DNA from: Annona cherimola
Taxonomy: Eukaryota; Streptophyta; Magnoliopsida; Magnoliales; Annonaceae
Reading direction: 5' to 3'
DNA length: 64,000 nucleotides
Assembly (NCBI GenBank): GCA_030490835.1
Contig: CM059972.1
Coordinates: forward strand, 56,153,563 to 56,217,562
Shown here: piece after piece, positions 22,650 to 33,714 of the stretch
Layout of the letters: the number at the start of each line of letters is the position of its first letter
Numbering within the stretch: the first letter of the stretch is position 1
The notes under the pieces: generated by a model
Told to the model about the DNA's origin: nothing
What the model saw: the letters and a program-made list of their open reading frames with translations, nothing else
Database searches by the model: none
Made by a program: the position numbers and the translations under genes

Positions 22650-23730
22650 GGCACGTAACACAAGGACCGAACTAAAGAAATCAACAAAGAAGGGTTAATG
22701 AAAGCCCTGAAAGAAATGTGGAAGTGGAAACTGAGTTAAGGCAGAATAGACTCATAGAGGAAAGAGTGGCTGCAGCAGTAAAGGAAGTAATGCAGCAGGC
22801 CACTAGGGACTGGGCAGCGCAGACTGCCGACATTATACAAGGATTATGGGAAAGGACCCAACAAGCTCAGTTGGGTAGTACAGAGAGAGAAGGACCTACA
22901 CCGATGGCAGACCCCGTTGTCACACCGACACCACTAAGGGATGAGAATCAGCTAATGGAAGCTGACAGAAGAGCCATAAATGCCTTTCTAACGCAATGAC
23001 CCCCGAAATTTTTCGGAGAACCCGACCGGTCCAAGCAGAGCAGTGGATGACGGAGATTAAGAAATTATTTAGGATATCTCCATGCAATGACCGTCAGAAA
23101 GTATTGTGTGCTACGCATTTGTTAGCAAAGGACGCACATGAATGGTGGGAGACGATGCTAATCACAATGCCACGACTCGAAGAAGTGTCATGGCAAACTT
23201 TTATGGAAGAGTTTCACAAAGAATACCTCCCGGTTGGATTGCAGAGTCAAAAGGTGATAGAATTTGAAAAATTGTATCAAGGGAGGATGATGTTCACTGA
23301 GTATGCTACAAAATTCAACGCTCTGGTCAGATATGTGCCATGGATTGCAAATGTGCCAGGAAATAAGGCACAGAGATTTCAGTAAGGGTTGAGGCCATAT
23401 CTGCGGGAAAGTCTTGCCCCTTTGCTGATTAAGGACTATGCTTCAAGTCTTGAGAGAGCAAGGGTTTTGGAAATTGAAACCTTGAGATCTTAAGAATGAA
23501 GATTGGGTTCAAGGGCGTTCAGTATGGCTCCCAAGGAACCAGAAACCGGGAAAGAAAAAGCTAGAATAGGCAATGTAAGGAAGGGAAAAGGAATCCCAAA
23601 GAAGAAAAGCTCGCCATTGTGTAAGAAATGTTAAAAGCGACATACAGGCGAGTGTTTAAAAGGATCAAACCGGTGTTACAAATGTGGACAGACGGGTCAC
23701 ATCGCCAATGAGTGCAAGCCAGGGGAAGCA
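22650..23730 (+). pseudogene. gag: gag of element 1 (Ty3/gypsy retrotransposon gag), broken
   Basis: The open part at 22,718-22,999 is the helical lead-in (EERVAAAVKE..., QLMEADRRAINAF). A stop at 22,997-22,999 and a 1-nt deletion near 23,020 push the rest into another frame (22,996-23,385), which holds the retrotransposon gag core (AEQWMTEIKKLFRI, KDAHEWWETM, EFHKEYLPVG). A further stop at 23,383-23,385 and others near 23,490 follow. The zinc knuckle region at about 23,617-23,720 includes CYKCGQTGHIANEC, a good C-x2-C-x4-H-x4-C. Gag would coat the element RNA. The first 90 or so residues seen in element 2 are deleted. Confidence 0.82.
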
Positions 23731-23733
23731 AAG

Positions 23734-24225
23734 GTGGTTGAATATTATATACGTGATCAAGTGGGTCATATAGCCCCGAATTGCCCAAGCAAGGCGCAAT
23801 CATCTCAAGGACGTGGAAGACCTGCTCAGCTTAGGATACTTGGAGCAACAAGTAAGCTGAGAACTTCTACGAACCTGGTGCACGTGCATGCCCTGACCCG
23901 GACAGAATCTCAAGAACAGGAGGAGAAAGTGGTCACAGGTACGGTTTATATTCTAGAGAATTTTACAGTAGCTTTGTTTGATTCTGGTGCCACCCATTCA
24001 TTCATAGTATGCCAATACATGACCACCCATGCCCTGCCGGTAGAAGATACCAATCAGGTTATACATGTAGAATCTCCAGTCTATAGATTAGCAAGTACTA
24101 GTTAAGTATGCAAAGCATGCCCAATTAGGATAGGATCATTGATTCTAGAAGCTAATTTGATCCTATCAATGACTAAGTTCGAGTGATATTGGGTATGGAT
24201 TAGCTAAGCCAATGGGGAGCGACCA
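23734..24225 (+). pseudogene. Retropepsin-like protease of element 1, broken
   Basis: The frame at 23,734-24,105 has the end of a second zinc knuckle (DQVGHIAPNC) and then the aspartic protease core ALFDSGATHSFI, whose DSG is the catalytic motif. A stop at 24,103-24,105 replaces a Gln codon found in element 2. The later hydrophobic motif near 24,180-24,220 is shifted and partly lost (ILGMDWL is expected in this family). The protease would cut the gag-pol polyprotein. Confidence 0.78.
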
Positions 24226-24245
24226 TAGACTGTAAAAATAAGAAA

Positions 24246-25384
24246 GTGCAATTTGAAGCAACTCCAGGGAAGGAGATTGCCATTAGAAAACTGAGGCAAC
24301 CTGACTGTTCGAATATACTGATATCATCTATGAAAACTGTCAGGATGATCCGACAAAAATGTCAAGCCTATTTGGTGTCTGTGAATGCAGAGAAAGGCAC
24401 GGAGGTAGAAATTAATCAAATACCTGTGGTTAGAGAATTTCCCAATGTATTTCCAAAGGAGTTAACCACATTGCCTTCACAAAGGAAAATAGATATGACT
24501 ATTGATGTGATGACGGGTACAGCTCTAATTTCTAAAACTCCTTATAGAATGACGCTAGCTGAGATGAATGAACTAAGGGCGCAAATACATGAGCTATTGG
24601 ACAAGGATTTCATCCGACCAAGTGTATCCCCTTGGGGAGCTCCGGTATTGTTTGTGAGGAAAAAGGATGGAAGTTTAAGATTGTGTATTGATTACCGGGA
24701 GCTGAATAAGGTCACAATAAAGAATAAATATCCATTGCCCAGGATCGACGATTTGTTCGATCAGTTGCAAGGAGCAACAACTTTCTCCAAGATTGATCTA
24801 CAGTCAGGGTACCATCAGTTAAGGATAAGTCTGGCCGATACTCATAAAACGGCATTTCAAACCAGGTATGGACATTATGAGTTTCTGGTAATGCTTTTCG
24901 GACTTACGAATGCCCCTGCTGTATTCATGGATATGATGAATAGGGTTTTTCGGGACTATCTTGGTCAGTTTGTGGTTGTGTTCATCGATGATGTTCTGAT
25001 TTACTCTAAAACGGAGAAAGAACATGAAGACCACTTGCGAAGGGTTTTAGAAAGGTTGAGGAAAGAGAAATTATATGCCAAATTGAAGAAATATGAGTTT
25101 TGACTGAAACAAATAGGATTTCTCGAGCATATAATATCTGAAAAGGGCATTCAAGTTGATCCTCAAAAGATTGAGGCAGTGTTGAAATGGCCAAGGCCGA
25201 CGACCATTATAGAAATTCGAAGTTTTCTAGGGTTGGCCGGCTATTATAGAAGGTTTGTTGAAGGGTATTCACATTTGTCAGCCCCGTTAACCAAGTTCAC
25301 TCGTAAAGGAGTCAAGTATGTATGGTCTGAAGAATGCGAGCGCAGTTTCCAAGAATTGAAATAGCGATTAGTAGAAGCACCCAT
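24246..25384 (+). pseudogene. Reverse transcriptase of element 1, broken
   Basis: The 285-codon open stretch (24,246-25,103) covers RT fingers and palm: [61 protein letters not shown], and the catalytic FIDDVLIYS near 24,982. A stop at 25,101-25,103 replaces the Trp of the EFWL motif. The frame continues to 25,364 with the connection domain ([22 protein letters not shown]), then a second stop, then the solo LTR insertion at 25,385. Conserved catalytic Asp residues remain, so the damage is truncation. Confidence 0.88.
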
Positions 25385-28014
25385 TGTGGCGCCCCGAACC
25401 GAGGTGCCTAGAAGCCTTACTCCAGGATCGTTTTGATTGGTAAACGTGACTCAGGATTGTTGCCCTGATCACCTGGCAGGATTTTTTTTTATCATTAATA
25501 CACGGAAAATTTCCATCATTCATCTAATATGAAATACATATCACAGTTATAAACCAAAACTGTTTCATAAAACAAAAATATTCATTTCCATCTCAAAATT
25601 ATCATCATTGTCTTTACATAAAATTTACATATACAATATTTCATCAAAACTACATGTCATTTTACATGCTTGCCTTCATCATCTTTTCCTGTCTGTTGTT
25701 GAAAAAACATGGGTGAGTAATAATACTCAGTAAGCAAGCTATACATAATTTTTTAATCATTTTCATGCATTTCATAAAATGCAAATGCAATGCATACATA
25801 GCATTCATGACATTTCTTTGGATGCAACGCTAGCTAGGCGCCCATCCCATACATGCTACCATTTCAGGGAGGTCGCCGCCGGCCTGGGCCTATTAAGCGA
25901 CTTGGCAATAGCGAGGGGAACATCCGGTCCGCTTACTACCTCGACTAAGGCCTATTCCTCGTGCACATGCTCATTCTCATACACATGCCGGCATGATATT
26001 TGTAAATCATAAAAAATTTTCATAAAAAGAATTTAATAAACAATTTCACAAACTTCAGTTCATGTAAAGCAGTTATAGGTATGGCCAACCTTAAATAAAT
26101 TTCATAAAGCAATTCACAAACAATTTCAAGCATTTTGAAATAAATTTGCAAAACATATAACTTGCTTACCTTTTTAGGAGGTGTCTTCGACCTTCTCTTT
26201 TCCTTTTCCTATTCAAGGACAAAGGATATTTCATTTCCTCTATTTAAGCTGCTTCCCATGTATGCTTTATAATATTTGGATATTATTTCTTTACATAGAT
26301 ATTTTTGTCCATAAATTCTTCCAAAATTTCATACTTATATTCAAATATTAATTTCCAAATTTTCTCCAAAATCACGCTGTTCACTGTAGCAAATCACTAT
26401 TCTAAATCACTGTAGCAAATCACTATTCCAAATCACTGTAGCAGATCACTGTTGCAAATTACTGTAGCAGATCACTGTAGCAATTGCTGTAGCAAAAATC
26501 ACTGTTCATCCGTGGTTACTGTTCACAGCGACGTGGTTACTGTTCATGGGTTTCAAAAATTGATATTTTTTCCAAAAATAAAAAATACCATGACATACCT
26601 TATGCATAGTATATCATTGAAAATTTCTTATATTTTGAATTTATCATCATTTACTTGGCCAAAAAAATCATTTTCTCCATATACTAAAAATCATCATAAA
26701 TTCACTTAAGCATAATCCTTAATTTCAAAAATCATGAAATTAATATATCATTATTCCAACATCATATTTATCATAATCATACATCCCAAATCATCACTTA
26801 TCAATTTTGGAGCATTATTTTCACATATCATATGCTATCTTCCCAAATACCCTATATTCGCTCCAAATTTTTGATGTTTTGGCATAATTCCATTTAAATA
26901 TTATATCTATACTTATTTTCTCATGATTAGGAATTATCTAAGCATGGTTTTACCTCATCTAACATTCAAAACAAGTTTGAGGGGAATCCACTTACCTCAA
27001 GCGAAGTTATGCCTCTTCAACTCGCCTTTTCTCACTCCACCCTTCGATTCTCCTCTTTCCTTAAGGCTAAAACGTGTGGGGATGGGAAATGAAGTTGCTC
27101 AAGTGATTTTTGAGCTGGGATGGTTGTGAATTTCGTCCATGGCCTGCTCCTCTATTTATAGGGGTCCATTTTTCATGAATTTGCATTTTACCCCCTCTAG
27201 CTTAGGGTGTAAAATTGCAAAGGTGTTTTTTTCTAATTCCCCAAAGGTGCTTAGAGCCTTATGCAGCCTCCCTACCCTGCTCCATCTGCCCAATTTTTCA
27301 GGCCTATTTTTCCTATTTTTTTATTTTTTTATTTAATTAAATTTAAGCTAATTAAATCTAAACCCTTGATTTGTGATTTGGATGAATTTGGACCATTGAT
27401 TTGGTCATGGTACCCCCCCTGCACGACCTGACATGTTGCTGCATTGCATTTAATTTTTTTAATTTTTATTTATTAATTTTAATTAAAGTCAAATACATAA
27501 TTAATGAAAAAGTGAAGTTACTTTTTCACTTTGCATTTGAAGTTTCATCTTGACCTTTGATTTGTGATTTTCATCACATCTTAGCCCATTCATCATGTCC
27601 ATCATGAATTTTTAACCATCCATAAAAAATTTCATCAAATTCCGACTTCCGGATTGCAATTTATGAATTTTTTTCTATTTTTCCACAAAAATCCAAATTT
27701 AGATTAAAATATCCAAAAGAATTGCTATTTTGTCTTGTAGTGATTAAATCTCTATTTTGTCTTTTATGATTAAGTTAATCCAAGTGATTAACTCTTAATC
27801 ATACATCTTAACCCCTTATTTACTATTCACGTTTACTATTCGCGTGCACTATTCACGGGGTTAAATTTTCAACTGCATTATTACAACCTCAAATACACAT
27901 GTCCATTAATAAAATTCATAAATTTTCATTTATTCATAAAATAATCACAAAATTACAAATGTCGAAATGACGCGTATACAGTCGAAACAACGCGTATACG
28001 GTCAGGGTTCCACA
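25385..28014 (-). mobile_element. Solo LTR (family C, gypsy type) inserted in element 1 pol, TSD CCCAT
   Basis: It runs TGTGGCGCC...GGTTCCACA on +, with CCCAT at 25,380-25,384 and 28,015-28,019. Element 2 has the uninterrupted site (GAAGCACCCATTCTAACC near 47,170), which confirms the insertion. On the minus strand it begins TGTGGAACC and ends GGCGCCACA, so it is a gypsy LTR related to families A and B. It keeps the terminal hairpin near 25,452-25,471, the exon-like cassette near 26,160-26,215 and a shortened GGCGCC module (25,865-25,915). An internal CACTGTAGC-type repeat lies at 26,378-26,500. No internal region is left. Confidence 0.93.
26378..26545. repeat. Short CACTGTAGCAAAT-type tandem repeat in the solo LTR
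   Basis: About ten degenerate copies of a 12-24-nt unit (CACTGTAGCAAAT / CACTATTCCAAAT) follow one another, then GTGGTTACTGTTCA twice. The frame at 26,452-26,709 translates this repeat and is not a gene. Confidence 0.75.
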
Positions 28015-28440
28015 CCCATCCTAACCCTACCACAAGGAAATGAAGGATTTGTGGTTTATAGTGATTCATCAAGAAAAGGGTTGGAATGCGTTTTAATGCA
28101 AAGGGGTAAAGTGATAGCATATGCATCGCGACAGCTAAAGCCCAATGAGGTAAGCTACCCCACACATGATTTAGAGTTAGTAGTTGTGGTATTTGCCTTG
28201 AAAATATGGAGACATTACCTGTATGGTGCAAAATGTGATGTTTATACGGATCACAAGAGCCTCAAATATATTTTTACATAGGAGTTGAACATGAGACAAA
28301 GGAGATGGCTCGAATTATTGAAGGATTATGATTTGGAAATTCTATACCATCCAGGTAAGGCAAATGTGGTAGCTGATGCATTGAGCCGAAATGTTAGCTT
28401 AGCGCATCTTATCACTAAGGAAAAAGAGTTGCTTAAGGAG
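28015..28440 (+). pseudogene. RNase H of element 1, broken
   Basis: After the solo LTR the sequence resumes with [18 protein letters not shown], which carries the first catalytic Asp. [29 protein letters not shown] and [11 protein letters not shown] follow, with further catalytic Glu/Asp positions. A TAG at 28,279-28,281 replaces a Gln codon, and the frame reopens with [19 protein letters not shown] and ADALSRN. RNase H removes the RNA strand during reverse transcription. The Gly of KGLGCVL is Glu here. Confidence 0.85.
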
Positions 28441-29390
28441 ATAGAGCAAATGGAATTGATTGTATGTCCACCAGGAGTCCAGACTAGACTATCCCAATTA
28501 TGCATACAATCATCACTTTTTGAACAGATCAAGGTTGCGCAACAAAAGGACACAGACCTACATACACATGTCCAGAAAATGAAGAAAAAAGAGTTGGTTG
28601 AATTTGCTATTGATGAGCAAGGTATGTATAGGTACAAGGGACGCCTTTGCATACCTAATATAGTTGAGTTGAAGGAACAGATCCTTAAAGAGGCACATGT
28701 TTCGCCTTTTCTATTCACCCGGGGAGTACTAAGATGTATCAGAATCTCAAGAAAGTATATTGGTGGAATAATGTGAAAAGAGAGATCGCTGAATACGTGG
28801 CTAAGTGTTTAACTTGCCAACGGGTGAAGGCGGATCACCAAAGAGTGCCTAGTAAGCTACAGTCCTTAGAAATTCCTGAATGGAAGTGGGATGACGTTAC
28901 CATGGATTTCATTGAATGATTACCTAAGACCCAAGTAGGAAACGATTCCATATGGGTAATCATAGATAGGTTATTGAAAGTCGCGCACTTCCTACCTATC
29001 AGAAGGACTTATACAGCGGAAAGGCTAGCTAAGGTCTATTACAAGGAGGTCGTAAGACTCCATGGAGTGCCAAAGTCGATTATCTCAGATCGAGATGCGA
29101 CATTCACGTCAAGATTTTAAAAAAGCTTACACAAAACCCTAGGCACCCAACTTAAGTTCAATACAGCCTTTCATCCTCAAACTGACGGACAAATGAAGCG
29201 AGTGAATCAAATCATTGAGACATGCTCTGTATGTGTACCTTGGAATTTGGAGGATCATGGGATGAGCACATCTCGATTGCGGAATTCACATACAACAATA
29301 GCTACCAAGCTAGCATCCAAATGGCTCCATTTGAGGCGTTGTATGGTCGACGATGTCGAACGCCATTGAACTGGGATGAAGTTGGAGAGA
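28441..29390 (+). pseudogene. Integrase of element 1, broken; third catalytic residue changed
   Basis: The zinc-binding N-domain spans about 28,690-28,835 (the Cys pair [11 protein letters not shown] is clear; a 1-nt loss near 28,712 breaks the frame before it). The catalytic core follows: the first Asp in MDFIE near 28,905, then a stop at 28,917-28,919; the second Asp in ISDRDATF near 29,090; then a stop at 29,118-29,120. The third acidic residue is lost: where element 2 reads TDGQTERVN, this copy reads TDGQMKRVN (near 29,185), so Glu is Lys. With a later frameshift near 29,220 the enzyme is dead. Confidence 0.85.
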
Positions 29391-29941
29391 AAAGGTTAGC
29401 CCCATACTTATCTCAACGAATGGCAGACAAGGTGAGAACTATTCACCAGTGTATACTCACTGCCCAAAGTCAGCAAAAGAGTTACACAGATTGCAAGAGA
29501 AGGGATTTGAATATCCAAGTATGCAAACATGTGTTTATAAAGGTCACGCCATTCAAAGGAGTTACAAGGCTTGGAAAAAGGGGAAAGCTGAATCCCAGAT
29601 ATATTGGACCATTTGAGGTTTTGGAAAAGATTGGAAAATTGGCTTATAAGATAGCCTTACCCCCGGCGTTAGCCCTAGTTCACAATGTGTTTCATATTTT
29701 GATGCTTAGAAAGTATGTTCCGGACCCAACACATATATTAGTGGCTGAGAATTTACCGATTCAAGATTATCTGAATTATGAAGAAAGGCCAGTGAGAATC
29801 TTGGATCACAAGGTACAAAAGCTTCGGAATCAGAAAATTGAGTACGTGAAAGTACAATGGAATCGTTATTCCGAAAATGAAGCCACTTGGGAGTTAAAAG
29901 AAGAAGTGGAACGGAAATACCCCCAGCAATTTAAAGAATAG
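29222..29941 (+). pseudogene. Integrase C-terminal region and chromodomain of element 1
   Basis: A 239-codon open frame begins inside the integrase core (CTLEFGGSWDEHISIAEF, APFEALYGRRCRTP) and continues through the C-terminal domain (GKLNPRYIGPFEVLEKIG, LVHNVFHILMLRKYVPDP). It ends in a chromodomain-like module at about 29,790-29,941 (ILDHKVQKLRN, VKVQWNRYS, EATWELKEEV, stop TAG). In chromoviruses this module guides integration to heterochromatin. The natural stop is kept. The ATG at 29,222 is not a real start; the frame is the distal part of pol. Confidence 0.87.
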
Positions 29942-29966
29942 ACGGTTTCGGGACGAAACCTGTTAT

Positions 29967-29979
29967 AAGGGGGAAGGAT
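29967..29979 (+). other. Polypurine tract of element 1
   Basis: AAGGGGGAAGGAT lies directly before the LTR start TGTGAAACC at 29,980, preceded by GGTTTCGGGACGAAACC. Confidence 0.88.
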
Positions 29980-30554
29980 TGTGAAACCCAACCCATGTAG
30001 AACCCATATGTATACATTGATCTTGTATATGACATTTATATGTGAATTATTGAATTATGAATGATTATGTGATTTTGCTACTTATTGCAATTAGGGTTAA
30101 GGATTAGCTATAATGATGTGATTAATCATTTTGAGCTAAAATGAGACAATGGGATTAGAGCAAATTGTCGTTGATTTAAATGTGCAAATACATCATGGAA
30201 AATCATTTTAATTCATTTAAAATGAATAACGAGCATTGGTGTGATAATTGTTAAGTGAAAAAATACTAGAAAATTCATAACTCAACGCCTGTAAGGCGGA
30301 TTCAAGTGAAATTTGAAATGAAAATTAACGATGTTGAGCTTGGTATTATGGAATTATTGAGTTATGAAAATTCTTGATGAAATGAGTATAATGATTTATT
30401 GATCATATTTCAATTTCAACCGTTAACTTTAAACGGCTATAACGGGAGCTAGGAAAATCGGATTGAGATAAAATTTGAAACGGTTGAATGAAATTATGAG
30501 ATATTATTTTGGAAGGTTTAGATTAAGTTTAAAATATTAAAAAACTACTTGCAT
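29980..30554 (+). mobile_element. Element 1 3' LTR, only the first ~575 bp
   Basis: It starts TGTGAAACCCAACCC and follows the first part of the element 2 LTRs (38,822 and 49,742) until about 30,554. There it meets the same LTR region in reverse orientation. The remaining ~3.4 kb, including the promoter, is missing. Confidence 0.88.
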
Positions 30555-30555
30555 T

Positions 30556-31047
30556 AGCCAATTTTCCTAGCTCAAGTTATAGCCGTTTGAAGTTAACGGT
30601 TGGATTTGAGCTATGTTTAATAAATCATCACACCAATTTCATCAAGGCTTTTCATAATCCAATAATCCCATAATACCAAGCCCAACATCATCAACTTCCC
30701 TTTCAAATTTCACTTGAATCCACCTTACAGGCGTTGAATTATGAATTTTCTAGTATTTTTCCACTTAACTTGATAATTACCCTTTAAATTCTCATAATTC
30801 ATATTAAATAATTTAAAATCATTATCCATGATACATTGGTATATTTCAATCACCAATAATTCACTTTAATCCCTTTGTCCCATATCAGCTTATAATGATC
30901 ACTCGAATCATTGTTGCTAATCCTTAGCCCTAATTACCATAGTTTAGCAAAATCACAAAAATTATTTAAAATTCAATAAATTCACTTATAAATCACATGT
31001 AAATGTTCAATGCATATATTGAATCCTACTTTGGTTTAGGTTTCACA
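30556..31047 (-). mobile_element. Inverted fragment of a family A LTR
   Basis: This is the reverse complement of the first ~480 bp of the same LTR type, ending GGTTTCACA at 31,047 (the LTR start read on minus). With 29,980-30,460 it forms a long inverted repeat with a ~100-nt spacer. No PPT follows, so the neighbouring internal region is absent. Confidence 0.85.
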
Positions 31048-33190
31048 ATGTGTTAGAAGATATATATGAGTATAAATGAATTTAGATAAGTAACTCTCAA
31101 CACAAGTAATTAAAAAGGAACTAATTTAGCATAGTCTTGAGTCAAGGGATTCATAACTCTCATCTATTTAACCATCCCTTAGAATTTTTCATTAGTTGCT
31201 ACCTTATCATTAGTCATTTTAGCTAACATTTACATTTAAATTTAAATTACTCAAATGATGAAAATGTTTATTGAACTTAACTATTCATAATTGGCAAGTA
31301 GAATTATTGGTTGTGCTACAATTTAACTCTCTATTCTAGTGGGATTGACAATTTACTCATTCTTTATTACTTGATTATACTTGCATTAAAACAAGAAATA
31401 ATTAGACATATATACAACTCATTGAGTTTTTGGCATTGTTACCAAGGAGGGAAGGATAAACGTCGCATATCTATTATTTCATTTATCATTTATTGAATTT
31501 GTATATATATTTTATATAGAATTTTGTTTTCTTTGCTTTTGATATAAAATTTATTTCAAGGTTCTTATTCATGCATAACCTATGGCCTCAAGTCTTTTCA
31601 ATGGCCAAATGCAAAATTTTTCACATCAAGCACATTAGGTATCCATGACCTTGACGCTACATCGGCACCTCTAGCTCAAAGTGCAGCTTTTGATGATCAA
31701 ATTCCAAGCATGAACTATGCTTATGTGAATTACTGTAATTTGCATAGAGGTGAAGGTCATTTGGCAAATCAATGCATATATTACTAAGCATTAGTGGGTT
31801 ATATGGATGGCTTCAGATTTGAACAAATGGATTCATCTATGTATACAAATGGCTTGGGCTACCTTAATCTTTCAGATGCTGCCATGAACAATCACGGAGA
31901 CCCACAACAAGAAGAACATATGATGCCTGTGGATTTTTAGCTACACCAGGCATGGGAACCATCACCACCTAAAAACAAGTCATCTTTGGAGGACATGTTC
32001 ATGCAATTCCTGCAAAGTCAAATGCAGTTTAATGAGAACATGCAAAAACAGGTAGAGCAATTGGCTACCACAATCAAAATTAGGCATCAAGAGGTGTCTT
32101 CTAGTTATGTTGCAGAAAATTCAGAGGAAGAAGCTAAGAAGCAAGGTAGTAAAATCCCTACAAGCATTAATGAAGACATATTAGCTGATGTGATGGAGTA
32201 GCCTACGCCTCAAAATGTGCTCACTCAAATGGCAAGACGAGTGGAAGACAATGAAATTAAAGAGAAAGTCTATGAAAAAATAGAGATTGTTGCAGTGGAG
32301 ATCGACACTTAGCACCTCTACTTTGTTTTTAAGGAATTTACGAGAAAAAAATGGGATCGATCAATGCATATTTTTGGAAAATAGTTCATTAAAGCCATCA
32401 TCTCTAAAAGACCCTAAACAACTCTTCATTAGCCTCTGTGAAATACAAAAAAAGAGGCCGACAAATCCATTTGAGGAGGCTATGAACAGAGTTGAACTTC
32501 CAATGCAAAACTCACTTGGAAGGAATTTCGATGGAGCGGATATTAGATGATTCATCTTCATGTACATTGGGTTGATGACATTAAACTTAATGTGGAATGG
32601 GAGGCAACCCATTACACTTTTTGCTTTTTAATCCAAGGCCTGAATAACAAGATCAATTTTCAATTTTTTGAGGAAAGAAATTTCAAGAAGATCATATTTT
32701 AGGAGCTTAAAGGCGTTGAGAGTTTAATTCTTGGACTTAGCAACCAATCCTTTAGTAAAGATCTTCTATTTGCAATTTTATCTTTGGCTACAAATTTTTT
32801 TTTGCAAATTTCAAACAAGAAGTCATTGAAAATACAGTTCATGATCACAACTCCTCGATTGAGGGAGAACAATTGAAAGGATGCTCAAGGTTGCTAGATT
32901 TCAATTTGATTTGTAGCTTCAATGTCATGTAATATGAAACTTATTCATTCTTTTTTGAACTTTTTTATCTATGAAACTTATTCATTCTTGAAGAAGCTTA
33001 AGTGAGGAAGGATGCAGCAATTCGGGAATTATTATGTCAATTCTCAATACCACAGGCAACAAGAAGCAATAGTCATCACAAGTTATGTTCAACTCATTAA
33101 CTCTTCTTGTGTTAGAAAACATTGTCAAGAATGCTTAAAGTTAGAGAATTTTAATTGTCTAGCTAACTCTCTTCACTTCATTTGATGAGT
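31048..33190 (+). pseudogene. Decayed Athila/Tat-like gypsy remnant (leader and gag fragments)
   Basis: AGTTTTTGGCATTGTTACC at about 31,425-31,443 resembles the GTTTTTGGCGCCGTTGCC leader/PBS signature of Athila/Tat elements. Downstream, translated pieces look like the C-terminal gag of that group: a degenerate Cys-His motif (CNLHRGEGHLANQC, near 31,736), a Met/Asp-rich stretch, then SSLEDMFMQFLQSQMQFNEN at 31,984-32,043 and VEQLATTI. Many stops and frame changes follow, and beyond about 32,300 I recognise nothing. The edges are not defined and no LTR pair is visible. The lineage call is by recall. Confidence 0.5.
31986..32201 (+). pseudogene. gag: gag fragment with coiled-coil-like segment (Athila/Tat-like)
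   Basis: A 71-codon open piece has an LEDMFMQFLQSQMQFNENMQ type helix followed by a Glu/Lys-rich stretch. This helix, sitting between the gag knuckle and the protease, is typical of Athila/Tat polyproteins. The ATG is not a real start, because the frame is open upstream to a stop near 31,940. Its closing TAG at 32,199-32,201 is followed in frame by TPQNVLTQMARRVEDNE, so it is probably a nonsense change. Confidence 0.5.
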
Positions 33191-33640
33191 CTTAAATAAA
33201 GAGGGAATAAATTCAAACATTACAAAGTAGGTAGCGCGTATTTAATGGGCCAACATTCAAATTTTCATCGACCGTTACGATCCAAGTCGCACTTGGAGTT
33301 GACTTCAGGTGCGACTTCACCAGAGTAGCAAGTTGGAATCGACTTTGGTTGTGACTTTGGTCTTCAGAAATTTCAACTCGGGGGTTTCGTCCTTGCTTTC
33401 AGCCTCAAGTTCCATTATGGGGTCAACTTGGTTTGTGATTTGATTCAAGTCGCAAGATGGAGTCGACTTGTGTTGCAACTTCAATTTTTAGCATTTTCTT
33501 CTCAGGAGTTTCCTCCTTGCTTTCAACCTCAAGTTCCATTATGGTGTCGACTTAGTTTATGACTTGACCCAAGTCACAGGTGAAGTCGACTTGGGTTGCG
33601 CCTTCACAGTTTATCATGCTCATTGGAACTTCAAGACTTC
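33190..33640 (-). mobile_element. Fragment of a SIRE-like LTR (GTCGACTT repeat part)
   Basis: GGTAGCGCGTATTTAATGGG matches the stretch before the repeat cluster in the solo LTRs (10,150 and 36,480). AAGTCGCA/GTCGACTT repeats at 33,285-33,605 follow. Neither LTR end is present. Confidence 0.65.
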
Positions 33641-33714
33641 ATGAACCGAGTGCCTTGACATATGTGCCCTTATTTCTTCATATTTTAGCTTCATTTGTCT
33701 CAGTATTCTCAATC

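Larger units (their letters stand above)
22014..29979 (+). mobile_element. Element 1: Tekay/Del-type chromovirus internal region, degenerate
   Basis: From PBS to PPT it carries an extra upstream ORF, gag, protease, RT, RNase H, integrase and chromodomain in Ty3/gypsy order. The chromodomain-like end and the GGTTTCGGGACGAAACC before the PPT point to the Tekay/Del chromoviruses. Compared with element 2 it has a ~0.9-kb deletion joining the upstream ORF to gag (near 22,637), a 2.63-kb solo LTR in RNase H, at least eight in-frame stops and several 1-nt frameshifts. It cannot produce a functional polyprotein. Confidence 0.9.
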
